From NCBI GenBank assembly GCA_001725325.1, contig MEFY01000002.1, positions 1,925,559 to 1,989,558 of the forward strand: a DNA stretch of 64,000 nucleotides, read 5' to 3'. Of this stretch, positions 53,258-61,399 are shown in pieces (the stretch's first letter is position 1; the number at the start of each line of letters is the position of its first letter). This stretch comes from Leifsonia sp. SCN 70-46. Lineage in GTDB: Bacteria; Actinomycetota; Actinomycetes; Actinomycetales; Microbacteriaceae. The notes beneath the pieces are model-generated. The model did no database searches, had not been told where the DNA came from, and saw nothing but the letters and a program-made list of their open reading frames with translations. The position numbers and the translations under genes are program-made.

Positions 53258-53297
53258 AGTCTACCCGAGGGGCGCTACGGAGCCCGTAGCGTAATGT
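53258..53297. promoter_or_regulatory. Divergent promoter region with perfect 8-3-8 palindrome
   Basis: CGCTACGG-AGC-CCGTAGCG (53273-53291) lies between a plus-strand -10 TAATGT (53292-53297, 7 bases from the SDR ATG) and a minus-strand -10 TAGACT (53258-53263). It covers both -35 regions, so one regulator could control both lipid operons. Confidence 0.65.
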
Positions 53298-53304
53298 AGC
53301 CGTC

Positions 53305-54093
53305 ATGGCTACGGCTCTCATCACGGGCGGCACCTCCGGCATCGGCGCCGCGTTCGCCCGGCAGCTGGCCTCCGAGGGTGTCGACCTCGTGCTCGTGGCC
53401 CGAGACGCGGGCCGCCTCAAGACCGTCGCCGACGAGCTGCATGCCGCTGCGGGCATCCGTGTCGAGACCCTCGTCGCAGACCTCGCGGACCGCAAGGATG
53501 TCGCGGCCGTGGTCGCCCGGATCGAGGACGCCGAGCGCCCCCTGGACATCGTCATCAACAACGCCGGCTCGGGGGTGCGCGCACCGCTGACCACGGCGGA
53601 CGTCGCCGTGCACGAGCATGCCTTCGAGGTCATGTGCCGGGCCATCCTCGTGATCGGGGGAGCCGCCGGGCGCTCGATGCGAGGCCGCGGCGGCCGCATC
53701 ATCAACATCTCCAGCCTGCAGACGTACCTCGCCACGGGCTCGTACGCGGCGATCAAGGCGTGGGTGACGGCGTACAGCCAGAGCCTCGCCGTCGAGCTCC
53801 GCGGCACGGGCGTCACGTCTACGGTCGTGCTGCCCGGATGGGTGCGCACGGAGTGGCACGAGCGCGCCGGCGGGCGCAGCTCGCTGCCCGGCTTCCTGTG
53901 GATCGAGCCCGAGACCGTCGCGCGCGTGGCGCTGCGCGACGCACGTCGGGGCAGGGGGGTATCCATACCCAGTGTTCGCTACCGCGTGCTCGGGTGGTTT
54001 GCCCGGCACCTGCCTCTCGTCCTCATCCGGCGGATCTCGGCAAGCATCTCGTCGACCCGCTCCGAACCCTCTGCCGTGACGGAGAAGAGCTGA
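53305..54093 (+). CDS. Short-chain dehydrogenase/reductase (possible acyl/alkyl-DHAP reductase)
   Basis: A 262-residue classical SDR: TGGTSGIGAAFA cofactor loop, NNAG, catalytic Ser in NISSLQTY and Tyr-Lys in SYAAIKAW. The C-terminus is hydrophobic and basic (RVLGWFARHLPLVLIRRI), suggesting membrane contact. It overlaps the acyltransferase by one base (TGATG). By analogy with the eukaryotic pathway, where an SDR reduces acyl/alkyl-DHAP, that reaction is proposed here. Confidence 0.9.
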   Translation: MATALITGGTSGIGAAFARQLASEGVDLVLVARDAGRLKTVADELHAAAGIRVETLVADLADRKDVAAVVARIEDAERPLDIVINNAGSGVRAPLTTADVAVHEHAFEVMCRAILVIGGAAGRSMRGRGGRIINISSLQTYLATGSYAAIKAWVTAYSQSLAVELRGTGVTSTVVLPGWVRTEWHERAGGRSSLPGFLWIEPETVARVALRDARRGRGVSIPSVRYRVLGWFARHLPLVLIRRISASISSTRSEPSAVTEKS

Positions 54094-54782
54094 TGGACAG
54101 GTTCACGTCCCCGGGCGTGGCCCGCGTGCGCAAGATCGCGCAGCGCGGACTGCTCAAGCCCCTCGTGTGGCGGCTCGTGCGCGTGACGACGAAGGGCGAG
54201 GAGAACATCGCCGACCTCGAGGCGCCCTTCATCGTGATCGCGAACCACTCGAGCCACCTCGACGCGCCCCTCATCATCGGCGGCCTGCCGTACCGGCACG
54301 CCCAGTACCTCGCGGCGGGCGCCGCCGCCGACTACTTCTTCGACGTCCAGTGGCGCAAGTGGCTCACGACGCTCTTCTTCAACGCGTTCGCGATCGAGCG
54401 CAACTCCGAGGGAAAGAGGGGCGGCTCGTCGAAGGCGCTCCTGGAGCGCAAGGTGCCGCTGCTCATCTTCCCCGAGGGCGGCCGCTCGAAGACGGGCGTC
54501 ATGGGCAAGTTCAAGCCCGGCGCCGCCGCGCTCTCCATCACCACCAAGGTGCCGTGCCTGCCGATAGCGCTCGTGGGCGCGAGCGACGCCATGCCGCGCG
54601 GCGTCAACTGGCCCAAGCCGGGGCGATACCCCGTGACTGTAGTCTTTGGCGCACCGATGCTCGCCGGCGAGGGCGAGACGGCAGACAGCTTCTCCACCCG
54701 ACTCAACGCGGAAGTCCGCAGGTTGCACGAAACCGTGGCGCCGATGAAGGCCCACACTCAGAAGGGAACAGCTCATGACTGA
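54093..54782 (+). CDS. PlsC-type 1-acylglycerol-3-phosphate acyltransferase
   Basis: A 229-residue LPLAT-family enzyme. The HX4D motif is NHSSHLDAP (~53-61) and the substrate motif is FPEGGRSKTG (~125-135). It transfers an acyl chain to a lysophospholipid-like acceptor at the inner membrane face, here possibly to DHAP or alkyl-glycerol phosphate. The start shares a base with the SDR stop; the track start at 53634 is a shadow extension. Overlaps the flavoprotein gene by 8 bases. Confidence 0.93.
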   Translation: MDRFTSPGVARVRKIAQRGLLKPLVWRLVRVTTKGEENIADLEAPFIVIANHSSHLDAPLIIGGLPYRHAQYLAAGAAADYFFDVQWRKWLTTLFFNAFAIERNSEGKRGGSSKALLERKVPLLIFPEGGRSKTGVMGKFKPGAAALSITTKVPCLPIALVGASDAMPRGVNWPKPGRYPVTVVFGAPMLAGEGETADSFSTRLNAEVRRLHETVAPMKAHTQKGTAHD

Positions 54783-56628
54783 CGTCAAGCACATGAAGTG
54801 GTGGGGCTGGGGCGTCGACGGTGTCGGCTTCCACTACGAGGACAAGCCGGGCTTCGCGCCCTTCGTCGAGTACGCGGTGGGCCTCGACCTCATCAACGCC
54901 ACGCGCGCGGGAGAGCCGTCGTTCGCCGACCTCAAGGTCGGCAAGTCGGTGGCGACCGCGGCCTTCGTCAAGACCCTCACGGGCATCGTCGGCGCCGACA
55001 ACGTCACGACCGACGACATGGCCCGCGTCGTGCACACGTACGGCAAGAGCATCCGCGACCTCATGCGCGTGCGCGGCAACATGATCCTCCGCAGCCCCGA
55101 CGTCGTGATCTACCCGGCCGACGAGGCCGAGGTGCAGCAGGTGGTGGATGCCGCGGTCGCGGCCAACGCCGTCATCATCCCCTTCGGCGGCGGCAGCAAC
55201 ATCGCGGGCAGCCTCGAGCCGATGCCCGAGGAGAAGCGCACGATCGTCTCCCTCGACCTCGGACGCCTGCGCAAGGTCGTCTCGATCGACGCGGAGTCGG
55301 GTCTCGCCCGCATCCAGGCCGGCGCCCAGGGCCCCGACCTCGAGGAGCAGCTCAACAAGCAGGGCTGGACCATCGGCCACTTCCCGGACAGCTTCACCCA
55401 CTCGACCATCGGCGGGTGGGTCGCGACGCGCTCGTCGGGCATGCAGTCGGACAAGTACGGCGACATCGCCGACATCGCGCGCGGCCTGCGCGTCGTGCGC
55501 CCGGGCGGCACCCTCGTGCTGCGCCCGCTGCCGTCGACGTCGAGCGGCCCGTCGGTGCGCGAGATGATCCTCGGGTCGGAGGGCCGCCTCGGCGTCATCA
55601 CCGAGGTCACCGCGCAGGTGCACCGCGTGCCGGCCAAGCGCGACGTCTACGCCTACTTCTTCCCGAACTGGGAGGCCGGCATCACGACGATGCAGCAGAT
55701 CTCCGAGTCGGACGCCGCGCCCTCGATCACGCGCATCAGCGACGCGCGCGAGACGGCCTTCACGCTCGCGACCTCGAAGGACCGCAAGGGGCTCGACAAG
55801 TTCATGGCGGGCACGCTGCTGCCCTGGATCATGGGCCGCAAGTGGGGCAAGAAGAACCTCGACCAGATCTGCATCTCGTTCATCGCGTACGAGGGCAGCC
55901 CCGAGCACGCGAAGCGCCAGCGCAAGCTCGTGGAGAAGATGATCCGGGCGAACGGCGGCCTCACGATCATCGGCACCGGCCCGGGCATCCTCTACGACCA
56001 GAAGAAGTTCGACACCCCGTACCTGCGCGACTTCCTGCTCGACATGGGCGCCGCGGGCGACGTGTCGGAGACCGCGGCGCCGTGGTCGAAGCTCAACCAG
56101 GTGCACGATGCGGCCTACGCCGCGGCGCAGGGCGCGTACGACCAGATCGGCATCAAGGGCTGGATCATGTCGCACATGTCGCACTCGTACCACTCGGGCG
56201 CGTGCCTCTACTTCACGTTCGCCTTCGTGTTCGACAAGGACCCGATCGCCGAGTACAACGTCGTCAAGAACGCCATCCAGCAGTCGTTCGTCGACAACGA
56301 GGCGACGATCTCGCACCACCACGGCGTGGGCGTCGAGCACTCCCCGTGGCTCGCGGAGGACATCTCGCCCGAGGGCGTGAAGATCATGAGCGGCCTCTTC
56401 ACGGCGACGGATGCCGGCGGCAACTTCAACCCCGGCAAGATCCTGCCGCGCGCCGCGGCCAAGGCCCCGGCGAAGGCCGCCGCGGCGAAGGCAGCACCGA
56501 AGGCCGCTGCCGCGAAGGCTCCCGCGGCGAAGGCCGCGACGGCCAAGACGGCGACGGCCAAGGCGCCCGCGGCCAAGGCTCCGGCCGCGCGCAAGCCCGC
56601 CGCGAAGAAGGCCCCCGCGGCCCAGTAG
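54775..56628 (+). CDS. Alkyldihydroxyacetonephosphate synthase-like FAD enzyme
   Basis: A 617-residue VAO/PCMH-fold flavoprotein. Diagnostic AGPS features are MKWWGWG at the N-terminus, the FAD loop PFGGGSNIAGS (~136), GGWVATRSSGM (~213), ILGSEGRLGVITE (~265) and the His triad in ISHHHGVG (~514). AGPS replaces the acyl group of acyl-DHAP with a fatty alcohol, forming the ether bond. The last ~55 residues are an Ala/Lys/Pro-rich tail resembling histone H1. Other VAO oxidases (glycolate oxidase-like) are less likely because of the HHH loop. Confidence 0.9.
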   Translation: MTDVKHMKWWGWGVDGVGFHYEDKPGFAPFVEYAVGLDLINATRAGEPSFADLKVGKSVATAAFVKTLTGIVGADNVTTDDMARVVHTYGKSIRDLMRVRGNMILRSPDVVIYPADEAEVQQVVDAAVAANAVIIPFGGGSNIAGSLEPMPEEKRTIVSLDLGRLRKVVSIDAESGLARIQAGAQGPDLEEQLNKQGWTIGHFPDSFTHSTIGGWVATRSSGMQSDKYGDIADIARGLRVVRPGGTLVLRPLPSTSSGPSVREMILGSEGRLGVITEVTAQVHRVPAKRDVYAYFFPNWEAGITTMQQISESDAAPSITRISDARETAFTLATSKDRKGLDKFMAGTLLPWIMGRKWGKKNLDQICISFIAYEGSPEHAKRQRKLVEKMIRANGGLTIIGTGPGILYDQKKFDTPYLRDFLLDMGAAGDVSETAAPWSKLNQVHDAAYAAAQGAYDQIGIKGWIMSHMSHSYHSGACLYFTFAFVFDKDPIAEYNVVKNAIQQSFVDNEATISHHHGVGVEHSPWLAEDISPEGVKIMSGLFTATDAGGNFNPGKILPRAAAKAPAKAAAAKAAPKAAAAKAPAAKAATAKTATAKAPAAKAPAARKPAAKKAPAAQ

Positions 56629-56714
56629 CACCCCGGAGGGCGGTCCGGCGATGCCGGGCCGCCCTCGCGCGCGCCCGGGCATCCTCGCCGCCCGCGTTCC
56701 GGGCCACCGTCGGC

Positions 56715-57284
56715 TCAGGCGCGGAAGGCTGGCCAGAGCAGGGCGAGCACGGCGTCGACCCAGTCGTCGTCGGTCTGCCGCCCGCGGATGAGTTCCGCGA
56801 CGACCGCGCCGAGCAGGATGCTCATCGCGAGCTCCACGTCGAGGTCGGCCCGCAGCTCGCCGGCGAGCGCGCGCTCGCGCAGGTCGGCCCGCAGCGGCCG
56901 CGTCGAGTTGCGGATCATCCCCAGCAGCAGCTGGGTGACGTGCGGGTCCTCGTCGAGGAGCACCGCCGCGAGCGTGCCGCGCCCGACGACGTCCTCGATC
57001 GTGTCGCGCGCGTGCTGGAGCACCCAGCGCAGCGACTCCCGCGCCGTGAGCGACGCCGGGATCTCGACGGTCGTCGCCGTCGACGAGATGGCGGCCGTCA
57101 GCAGCGACTCGCGGTTCTCGTAGCGGCGGTAGATCGTGGTCTTCGCGACGCCGGAGGCTGCCGCAACCGACTCCACCGATACGGCGAGCGGACCGCGGCT
57201 GCGGAGGATGTCGAGCGCTGTCGCGAAGAGCCGCGCATCCACGTCGCCGCCCCGGGAGGCTCGGGGAGCAGCCACGTGCGTCAC
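56715..57284 (-). CDS. TetR family transcriptional regulator
   Basis: A 189-residue repressor. The helix-turn-helix is at about residues 25-65 (SVESVAAASGVAKTTIYRRYENRESLL); the ligand domain follows. GTG start after GGGGAG; the track ATG is 8 codons earlier. It converges on the AGPS-like gene and is the natural candidate for binding the palindrome between the lipid operons. Confidence 0.92.
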   Translation of the reverse strand: MTHVAAPRASRGGDVDARLFATALDILRSRGPLAVSVESVAAASGVAKTTIYRRYENRESLLTAAISSTATTVEIPASLTARESLRWVLQHARDTIEDVVGRGTLAAVLLDEDPHVTQLLLGMIRNSTRPLRADLRERALAGELRADLDVELAMSILLGAVVAELIRGRQTDDDWVDAVLALLWPAFRA

Positions 57285-57310
57285 TCGATCTCCCCTCGTC
57301 GCACCCATGA

Positions 57311-57329
57311 TACGGGCCCGGGCCGCGTA
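57311..57329. promoter_or_regulatory. Possible operator upstream of tetR
   Basis: TACGGGCCCGGGCCGCGTA is palindromic except for one mismatched pair. It shares the TACGG half with the lipid-operon palindrome but has different spacing. A TTGACT (57350-57355) downstream has no convincing -10 partner. Nothing else is seen in this spacer. Confidence 0.3.
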
Positions 57330-57461
57330 CCCCCCGAACGGCCAACCCCTTGACTCCCGGGGGTAGACAGCTCAGTCTGAGATCAGGACCGGCTTTTCTG
57401 GGATGCACGTCCCGCCGATCATGAACGGTGCGCTTCACCTCATGTATCGACTGGACCTGCC

Positions 57462-58481
57462 ATGGACACGCATCCCCGTACCTTCGTCACCCTCTCGCTC
57501 GCCCTGGGCGCGACGCTCGCGCTCGTCGCGGCCGCGGGCCCCGCGGCCGCCGTCCCGGGCGTTCCCGGTGACGCTGACTTCCTCGGAGCCGCGCAGAGCC
57601 TCGCGGTGCTGGGCGGGCAGACCGTGACGAGCACCGGTCCCACCGTCATCACGGGGGATGTCGCGGTCGCGCCCGGTCTCGCCGTCACGGGCTTCCCGCC
57701 CGGCCTCGTGAGCGGCGGCATCTACGTGCCGCCCGCGGCCCAGGCCACGGCGGGCCAGCTCGACGCGAGCGCCGCCTACGACGCCCTCGAGGCGCTCGGC
57801 GGAACTCCCGTGCCCACCGAGCTCGGCGGGCTCGAGTACGGCCCCGGCGTCTACCACGGCGCGCCCGCGGCGAGCACGCTGCAGCTCACCGGAACGGTCG
57901 TGCTCAACGGCGGGCCCGACGACATCTTCGTCTTCCAGTCGAGCTCGACGCTCATCACGGCCTCCGGCAGCGTCGTCGCCCTCATGGGAGGCGCGCGCGC
58001 GTGCAACGTGTTCTGGCAGGTCGGCAGCTCGGCGACCCTCGGCACGAGCTCGCTCTTCGCCGGCACGATCATCGCGCGCACCTCGGTCACCGCGACGACG
58101 GACGCCGTGGTCGGATCGGGCGCGGACGAGGGAGCGCGGCTGCTCGCCCTCGACGGGTCGGTGACCCTCGACAGCAACGTCATCGGCGCTCCGTCAGCGT
58201 GCGCGACCGCGACCGGCGGCCTCACGGCCGGCGCTCCGGGCACCCCCATCTCCGCGCCCACCCTCGCGACGGCCACCGCGCTCGCGAACGCCTCGTTCGC
58301 CAACGCCGCCGCCGTGCGCGCCGCGAACGCGCCCGCTGTCGTGGCGGCCGCCGCCCCCGTGCTCGCCGAGACGGCGCTCGACCAGCGCCGCCCCGCGGCC
58401 GTCGCGCTCCTCGTGCTCCTGCTGGGCGTCGTCGCGACCACCGCGAGCGCCCGGCGCAGGGCTGGAGCGCGCCGGGGGTAG
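57462..58481 (+). CDS. Ice-binding-like protein (DUF3494), secreted and membrane-anchored
   Basis: A 339-residue protein. A signal peptide ends near GPAAA-VP. Residues 35-245 match the DUF3494 beta-solenoid (DFLGAAQSLAVLGGQTVTSTGPTVITGDVAVAPG; PDDIFVFQSSSTLITASGS; NVFWQVGSSATLGTSS). An Ala-rich linker follows, and a C-terminal hydrophobic helix with a basic end (ALLVLLLGVVATTASARRR). No LPxTG is present, so anchoring is by the helix. The family includes ice-binding proteins and adhesins. Confidence 0.9.
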   Translation: MDTHPRTFVTLSLALGATLALVAAAGPAAAVPGVPGDADFLGAAQSLAVLGGQTVTSTGPTVITGDVAVAPGLAVTGFPPGLVSGGIYVPPAAQATAGQLDASAAYDALEALGGTPVPTELGGLEYGPGVYHGAPAASTLQLTGTVVLNGGPDDIFVFQSSSTLITASGSVVALMGGARACNVFWQVGSSATLGTSSLFAGTIIARTSVTATTDAVVGSGADEGARLLALDGSVTLDSNVIGAPSACATATGGLTAGAPGTPISAPTLATATALANASFANAAAVRAANAPAVVAAAAPVLAETALDQRRPAAVALLVLLLGVVATTASARRRAGARRG

Positions 58482-58485
58482 ACGC

Positions 58486-58491
58486 TACGGT
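58486..58491 (+). promoter_or_regulatory. -10 box of DUF1353 gene
   Basis: TACGGT is followed by 6 bases and the ATG at 58498. Confidence 0.5.
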
Positions 58492-58497
58492 GCACCT

Positions 58498-59307
58498 ATG
58501 CCGTTCGTGGACTCTGACCGTGCCAAGCTCCTGACCGTCGAGCTGGGGCAGGCGCCGCTCGCCGCGCCCACGTTCCAGCTGCGGCGGCGGTTCGGCTACT
58601 ACGAGCCGACCGACGACGGCTCCGTGCCCGACGAGGGCGCCATCACGTGGGCCGACGCCCACGTGCCCGACGACCATCCGAGCCCCGGCAACCGCACCGA
58701 CCTCGCGTCGGTGCCGCCGCTGTTCTGGGGGATCATCGCGTCGTACGGCCGCCAGACCGCGCCCGCGGTGATGCACGACAGCGAGTGCTGGAAGGTGCGC
58801 GAGGATGCCCGCGCGGGCACGATCACGCCCACCGAGGCCCTCCGCCGCCGGGAGCGGATCGACTACCGCTTCCGCCTCGGGCTGCGCGAGCTCGCCGTGC
58901 CGCCGTTCATGGCGTGGCTCATGTGGACGTTCGTGTCGCTCGAGCGGTACCAGAAGCACTCGGTGCCGCGGTTCATGGGGATGCTCGCGATCGGATCCGT
59001 GGGGCTCGGGCTCACGGTCTTCTCGGTGGTCGGCCTCATCCTCGGGCTGCCGTGGCCGCTCGCGCTCGCGAGCCTCGTGCTGCCGGTCGCGACGAGCGCG
59101 GTCGCGGGGCGCCACTGGCGGCTGCAGCTGTGGCTCGCCTACGCGGGGGCGCTCATGGTGCCGGTCGCCGTGTTCTCGGTGCTCGCGTACCTGCCGTTCC
59201 TCGTCGTGGAGAACCTCGCGTGGTTCGTCATCGACCGGCCGCAGAGCAAGGGCTCGCCCGTGGTGGGTCCCGTGGACGTCAAGAACATCCAGCGGACGGC
59301 GGCCTAG
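58498..59307 (+). CDS. DUF1353 domain membrane protein
   Basis: A 269-residue protein. The N-terminal DUF1353 domain holds the conserved TDLASVPPLFWGIIASYGRQTAPAVMHDSE; two to three transmembrane helices follow (FMGMLAIGSVGLGLTVFSVVGL; LALASLVLPVATSAVAG; LMVPVAVFSVLAYLPFLV). DUF1353 is often phage-derived, but no other phage gene is near. The stop overlaps the convergent small gene by 4 bases. Confidence 0.85.
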   Translation: MPFVDSDRAKLLTVELGQAPLAAPTFQLRRRFGYYEPTDDGSVPDEGAITWADAHVPDDHPSPGNRTDLASVPPLFWGIIASYGRQTAPAVMHDSECWKVREDARAGTITPTEALRRRERIDYRFRLGLRELAVPPFMAWLMWTFVSLERYQKHSVPRFMGMLAIGSVGLGLTVFSVVGLILGLPWPLALASLVLPVATSAVAGRHWRLQLWLAYAGALMVPVAVFSVLAYLPFLVVENLAWFVIDRPQSKGSPVVGPVDVKNIQRTAA

Positions 59308-59492
59308 CGCGGCTCGGGGGCCGGCGGCACCTGCTTCGCCGCGATCACGTCGTCGACGGCGATGCGCTCGACCCCGCGCTTGCCGTCGACGACGAGGTGC
59401 TCCGCATCGGCGGAGAGCAGGATGCCCAGGGCGTCGGTCGCACGCCCGTCGGCGATGCGGTAGCGCACAACCACGCGGTCGCCGGGTCTCAT
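59304..59492 (-). CDS. Small SH3-like protein (Rv0428c-type N-terminal domain)
   Basis: A 62-residue protein starting MRPGDRVVVRYRIADGRATDALG, with two Val-rich strand pairs. It resembles the N-terminal SH3-like domain found before GNAT domains in actinobacterial proteins such as Rv0428c, here standing alone. The track shows it only as the end of a longer frame (59304..59825). Confidence 0.65.
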   Translation of the reverse strand: MRPGDRVVVRYRIADGRATDALGILLSADAEHLVVDGKRGVERIAVDDVIAAKQVPPAPEPR

Positions 59493-59509
59493 CTCAGCAG
59501 GATACGGCC

Positions 59510-59842
59510 CTACTTCACCGCCGCCGTGATCGCCGCGATGCTCTCGATGACGCCTGAGAGCGCGAAGAAGGTGACCGCGAGAACGTAGAGGCGCGTGGAC
59601 CGGTCGAGGTCCTTGAGCGCGCCCGCGAGCTTCGCGATCGCATCCACGGTCTTGCCGAAGCCGTCGCCGAACTCGGCGAGGGCGACCCGGTCGCCGTCGA
59701 CGGTCACCGACTTCTGGGCGGCGGCTTTCGCGGCCTTGCGGACTGCGGCTTCGGCGACCCACGTGAGGATGAGGTCGATCGTGGCGAGGATCACCAGCAG
59801 TACGCCGGCGCTGATGAAGGACCAAGACGAGAACAGGACCAT
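59510..59842 (-). CDS. Small membrane protein, 110 aa
   Basis: Two hydrophobic helices (SFISAGVLLVILATIDLILTW; LYVLAVTFFALSGVIESIAAI) flank a charged central segment. The ATG of MVLFSSWSF follows AAGGAG by 6 bases, so it is preferred to the track start 25 codons upstream. No family recognised. Confidence 0.75.
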   Translation of the reverse strand: MVLFSSWSFISAGVLLVILATIDLILTWVAEAAVRKAAKAAAQKSVTVDGDRVALAEFGDGFGKTVDAIAKLAGALKDLDRSTRLYVLAVTFFALSGVIESIAAITAAVK

Positions 59843-59932
59843 GACAACTCCTTGACGACAGCTGGACGTTCTCCGAATGGAGAAGTGGCTGGAGTCAAGC
59901 ACCCCGCCGGGGTACACGTCAATGAAATTGAT

Positions 59933-61378
59933 TCACCAAGCGCCCGGCGCGTAGTCCTTCAAGAACACGCCGAACACGTCCTCGCCCGCCTCGCCGCGCA
60001 CGACGGGGTCGTACACGCGCGCGGCGCCGTCGACGAGGTCGAGCGGCGCGTGGAAGCCCTCCTCGGCGAGGCGCACCTTCGTGGGGTGGGGGCGCTCGTC
60101 GGTGATCCAGCCCGTGTCGACGCTCGTCATGAGGATGCGGTCGGTCTCGAACATCTCGCGCGCGCTCGTGCGCGTGAGCATGTTGACCGCGGCTTTGGCC
60201 ATGTTGGTGTGCGGGTGCCCCGGGCCCTTGTAGCCGCGGCCGAACACGCCCTCCATCGCCGAGACGTTCACGACGTACTTGCGGCGCGCGGGCGACGAGG
60301 CCATCGAGGGGCGCAGCTTGGAGATGAGGATGAACGGCGCCGTCGAGTTGGCGAGCTGCACCTCGAGCAGCTCGAGCGGCTCGACCTCCTCCACGCGCTG
60401 CACCCACGAGTTGCTGTGGTCGAGGTCGGGCACGAGCCCGCCCGCGTCGATGGCCGTGCCCGCGGCGAGGCGCTCGAGCGACGAGCTGCCCGCCGACATC
60501 GCGAGCTCGGTGAGCTCGTCGGCACGCGCGGACGCCGCCGCGAGGATGGGGTGCGACGCGACCGACTGCTGCAGGGCGAGCGGATGCGCGTCGTTGGTGT
60601 GCCCAAACGTCACGAGCTCGGGCAGCGGCCCGTCCGGCAGGGGCGCGAGCTCCGCGTCGACGAGCGGCTGGTAGGCGCCGGGGGAGCGGCGCACGGTCTG
60701 CGTAGCGTTGTTGATGAGGATGTCGAGGGGGCCTGCGGCGGCCACATCCTCGGCGAGCCCGATCACCTGGGCCGGGTCGCGCAGGTCGATGCCCACGACC
60801 TTGAGGCGGTGGATCCACTCGCCCGAGTCGGGCAGGGAGCTGAAGCGGCGCACCGCGTCGCGCGGGAACCGCGTCGTGATCGTCGTGTGCGCGCCGTCGC
60901 GCAGCAGGCGAAGCGCGATGTACATGCCGATCTTGGCGCGGCCGCCCGTGAGCAGGGCGCGGCGGCCCGTGAGGTCGGTGCGGGCGTCGCGCTTGGCGTG
61001 GCTCATCGCCGCGCAGTCGGGGCAGAGCTGGTGGTAGAAGGCGTCGACCACCGTGTACGGCTTCTTGCAGATGTAGCAGGCGCGGGCCTTGATGAGGGTT
61101 CCCGCGGTGGGGGTCTCGAGCCGGGTTGCGATGGGGATGCCGCGCGTCTCGTCGTCGATGCGGTCGGGCGCGCCCGTCGCGGTCGCGGCGATGACGGCCC
61201 TGTCGGCATCCGCGATGCCGGCGCGCTTCTCGAGCCTGCGCTCCTTCTTCACGGCCTTGAACATCTTGGCCGTGGCCTGGCGCACGGTGATGAAGTCGGG
61301 GTGCTCCTGGTCGATGTCGGCAAGGCTCTCGAGCACCCGGAGGGTGGTGGCGAGGTCGTCGGGGTCGATGGAGGGCAC
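59933..61378 (-). CDS. SDR-family oxidoreductase with N-terminal zinc-ribbon-like segment
   Basis: A 481-residue protein. Residues 1-95 are helical. A Cys cluster ACYICKKPY..LCPDC (~99-122) could bind zinc. An SDR-type Rossmann domain follows (LTGGRAKIGMYIAL, DILINNATQTV), with Ser in NVSAMEG and a Tyr-Lys pair in YKGPGHPHTNMAK at the expected place. The substrate is unknown. GTG start 5 bases from TAGAAT; its -10 box overlaps that of the divergent EamA gene. Confidence 0.85.
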   Translation of the reverse strand: MPSIDPDDLATTLRVLESLADIDQEHPDFITVRQATAKMFKAVKKERRLEKRAGIADADRAVIAATATGAPDRIDDETRGIPIATRLETPTAGTLIKARACYICKKPYTVVDAFYHQLCPDCAAMSHAKRDARTDLTGRRALLTGGRAKIGMYIALRLLRDGAHTTITTRFPRDAVRRFSSLPDSGEWIHRLKVVGIDLRDPAQVIGLAEDVAAAGPLDILINNATQTVRRSPGAYQPLVDAELAPLPDGPLPELVTFGHTNDAHPLALQQSVASHPILAAASARADELTELAMSAGSSSLERLAAGTAIDAGGLVPDLDHSNSWVQRVEEVEPLELLEVQLANSTAPFILISKLRPSMASSPARRKYVVNVSAMEGVFGRGYKGPGHPHTNMAKAAVNMLTRTSAREMFETDRILMTSVDTGWITDERPHPTKVRLAEEGFHAPLDLVDGAARVYDPVVRGEAGEDVFGVFLKDYAPGAW

Positions 61379-61383
61379 ACGAG

Positions 61384-61393
61384 ATTCTACGCT
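61384..61393. promoter_or_regulatory. Overlapping divergent leaderless promoters
   Basis: Minus-strand TAGAAT (61384-61389) serves the SDR gene and plus-strand TACGCT (61388-61393) lies 6 bases before the EamA ATG. They share TA, the same geometry as at 23976-23985. Confidence 0.6.
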
Positions 61394-61399
61394 GTACCC

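Noticed and set aside
57350-57461. TTGACT-based promoter or riboswitch before the ice-binding gene
   Set aside because: No matching -10 box at 16-18 bases and no conserved RNA motif recognised.
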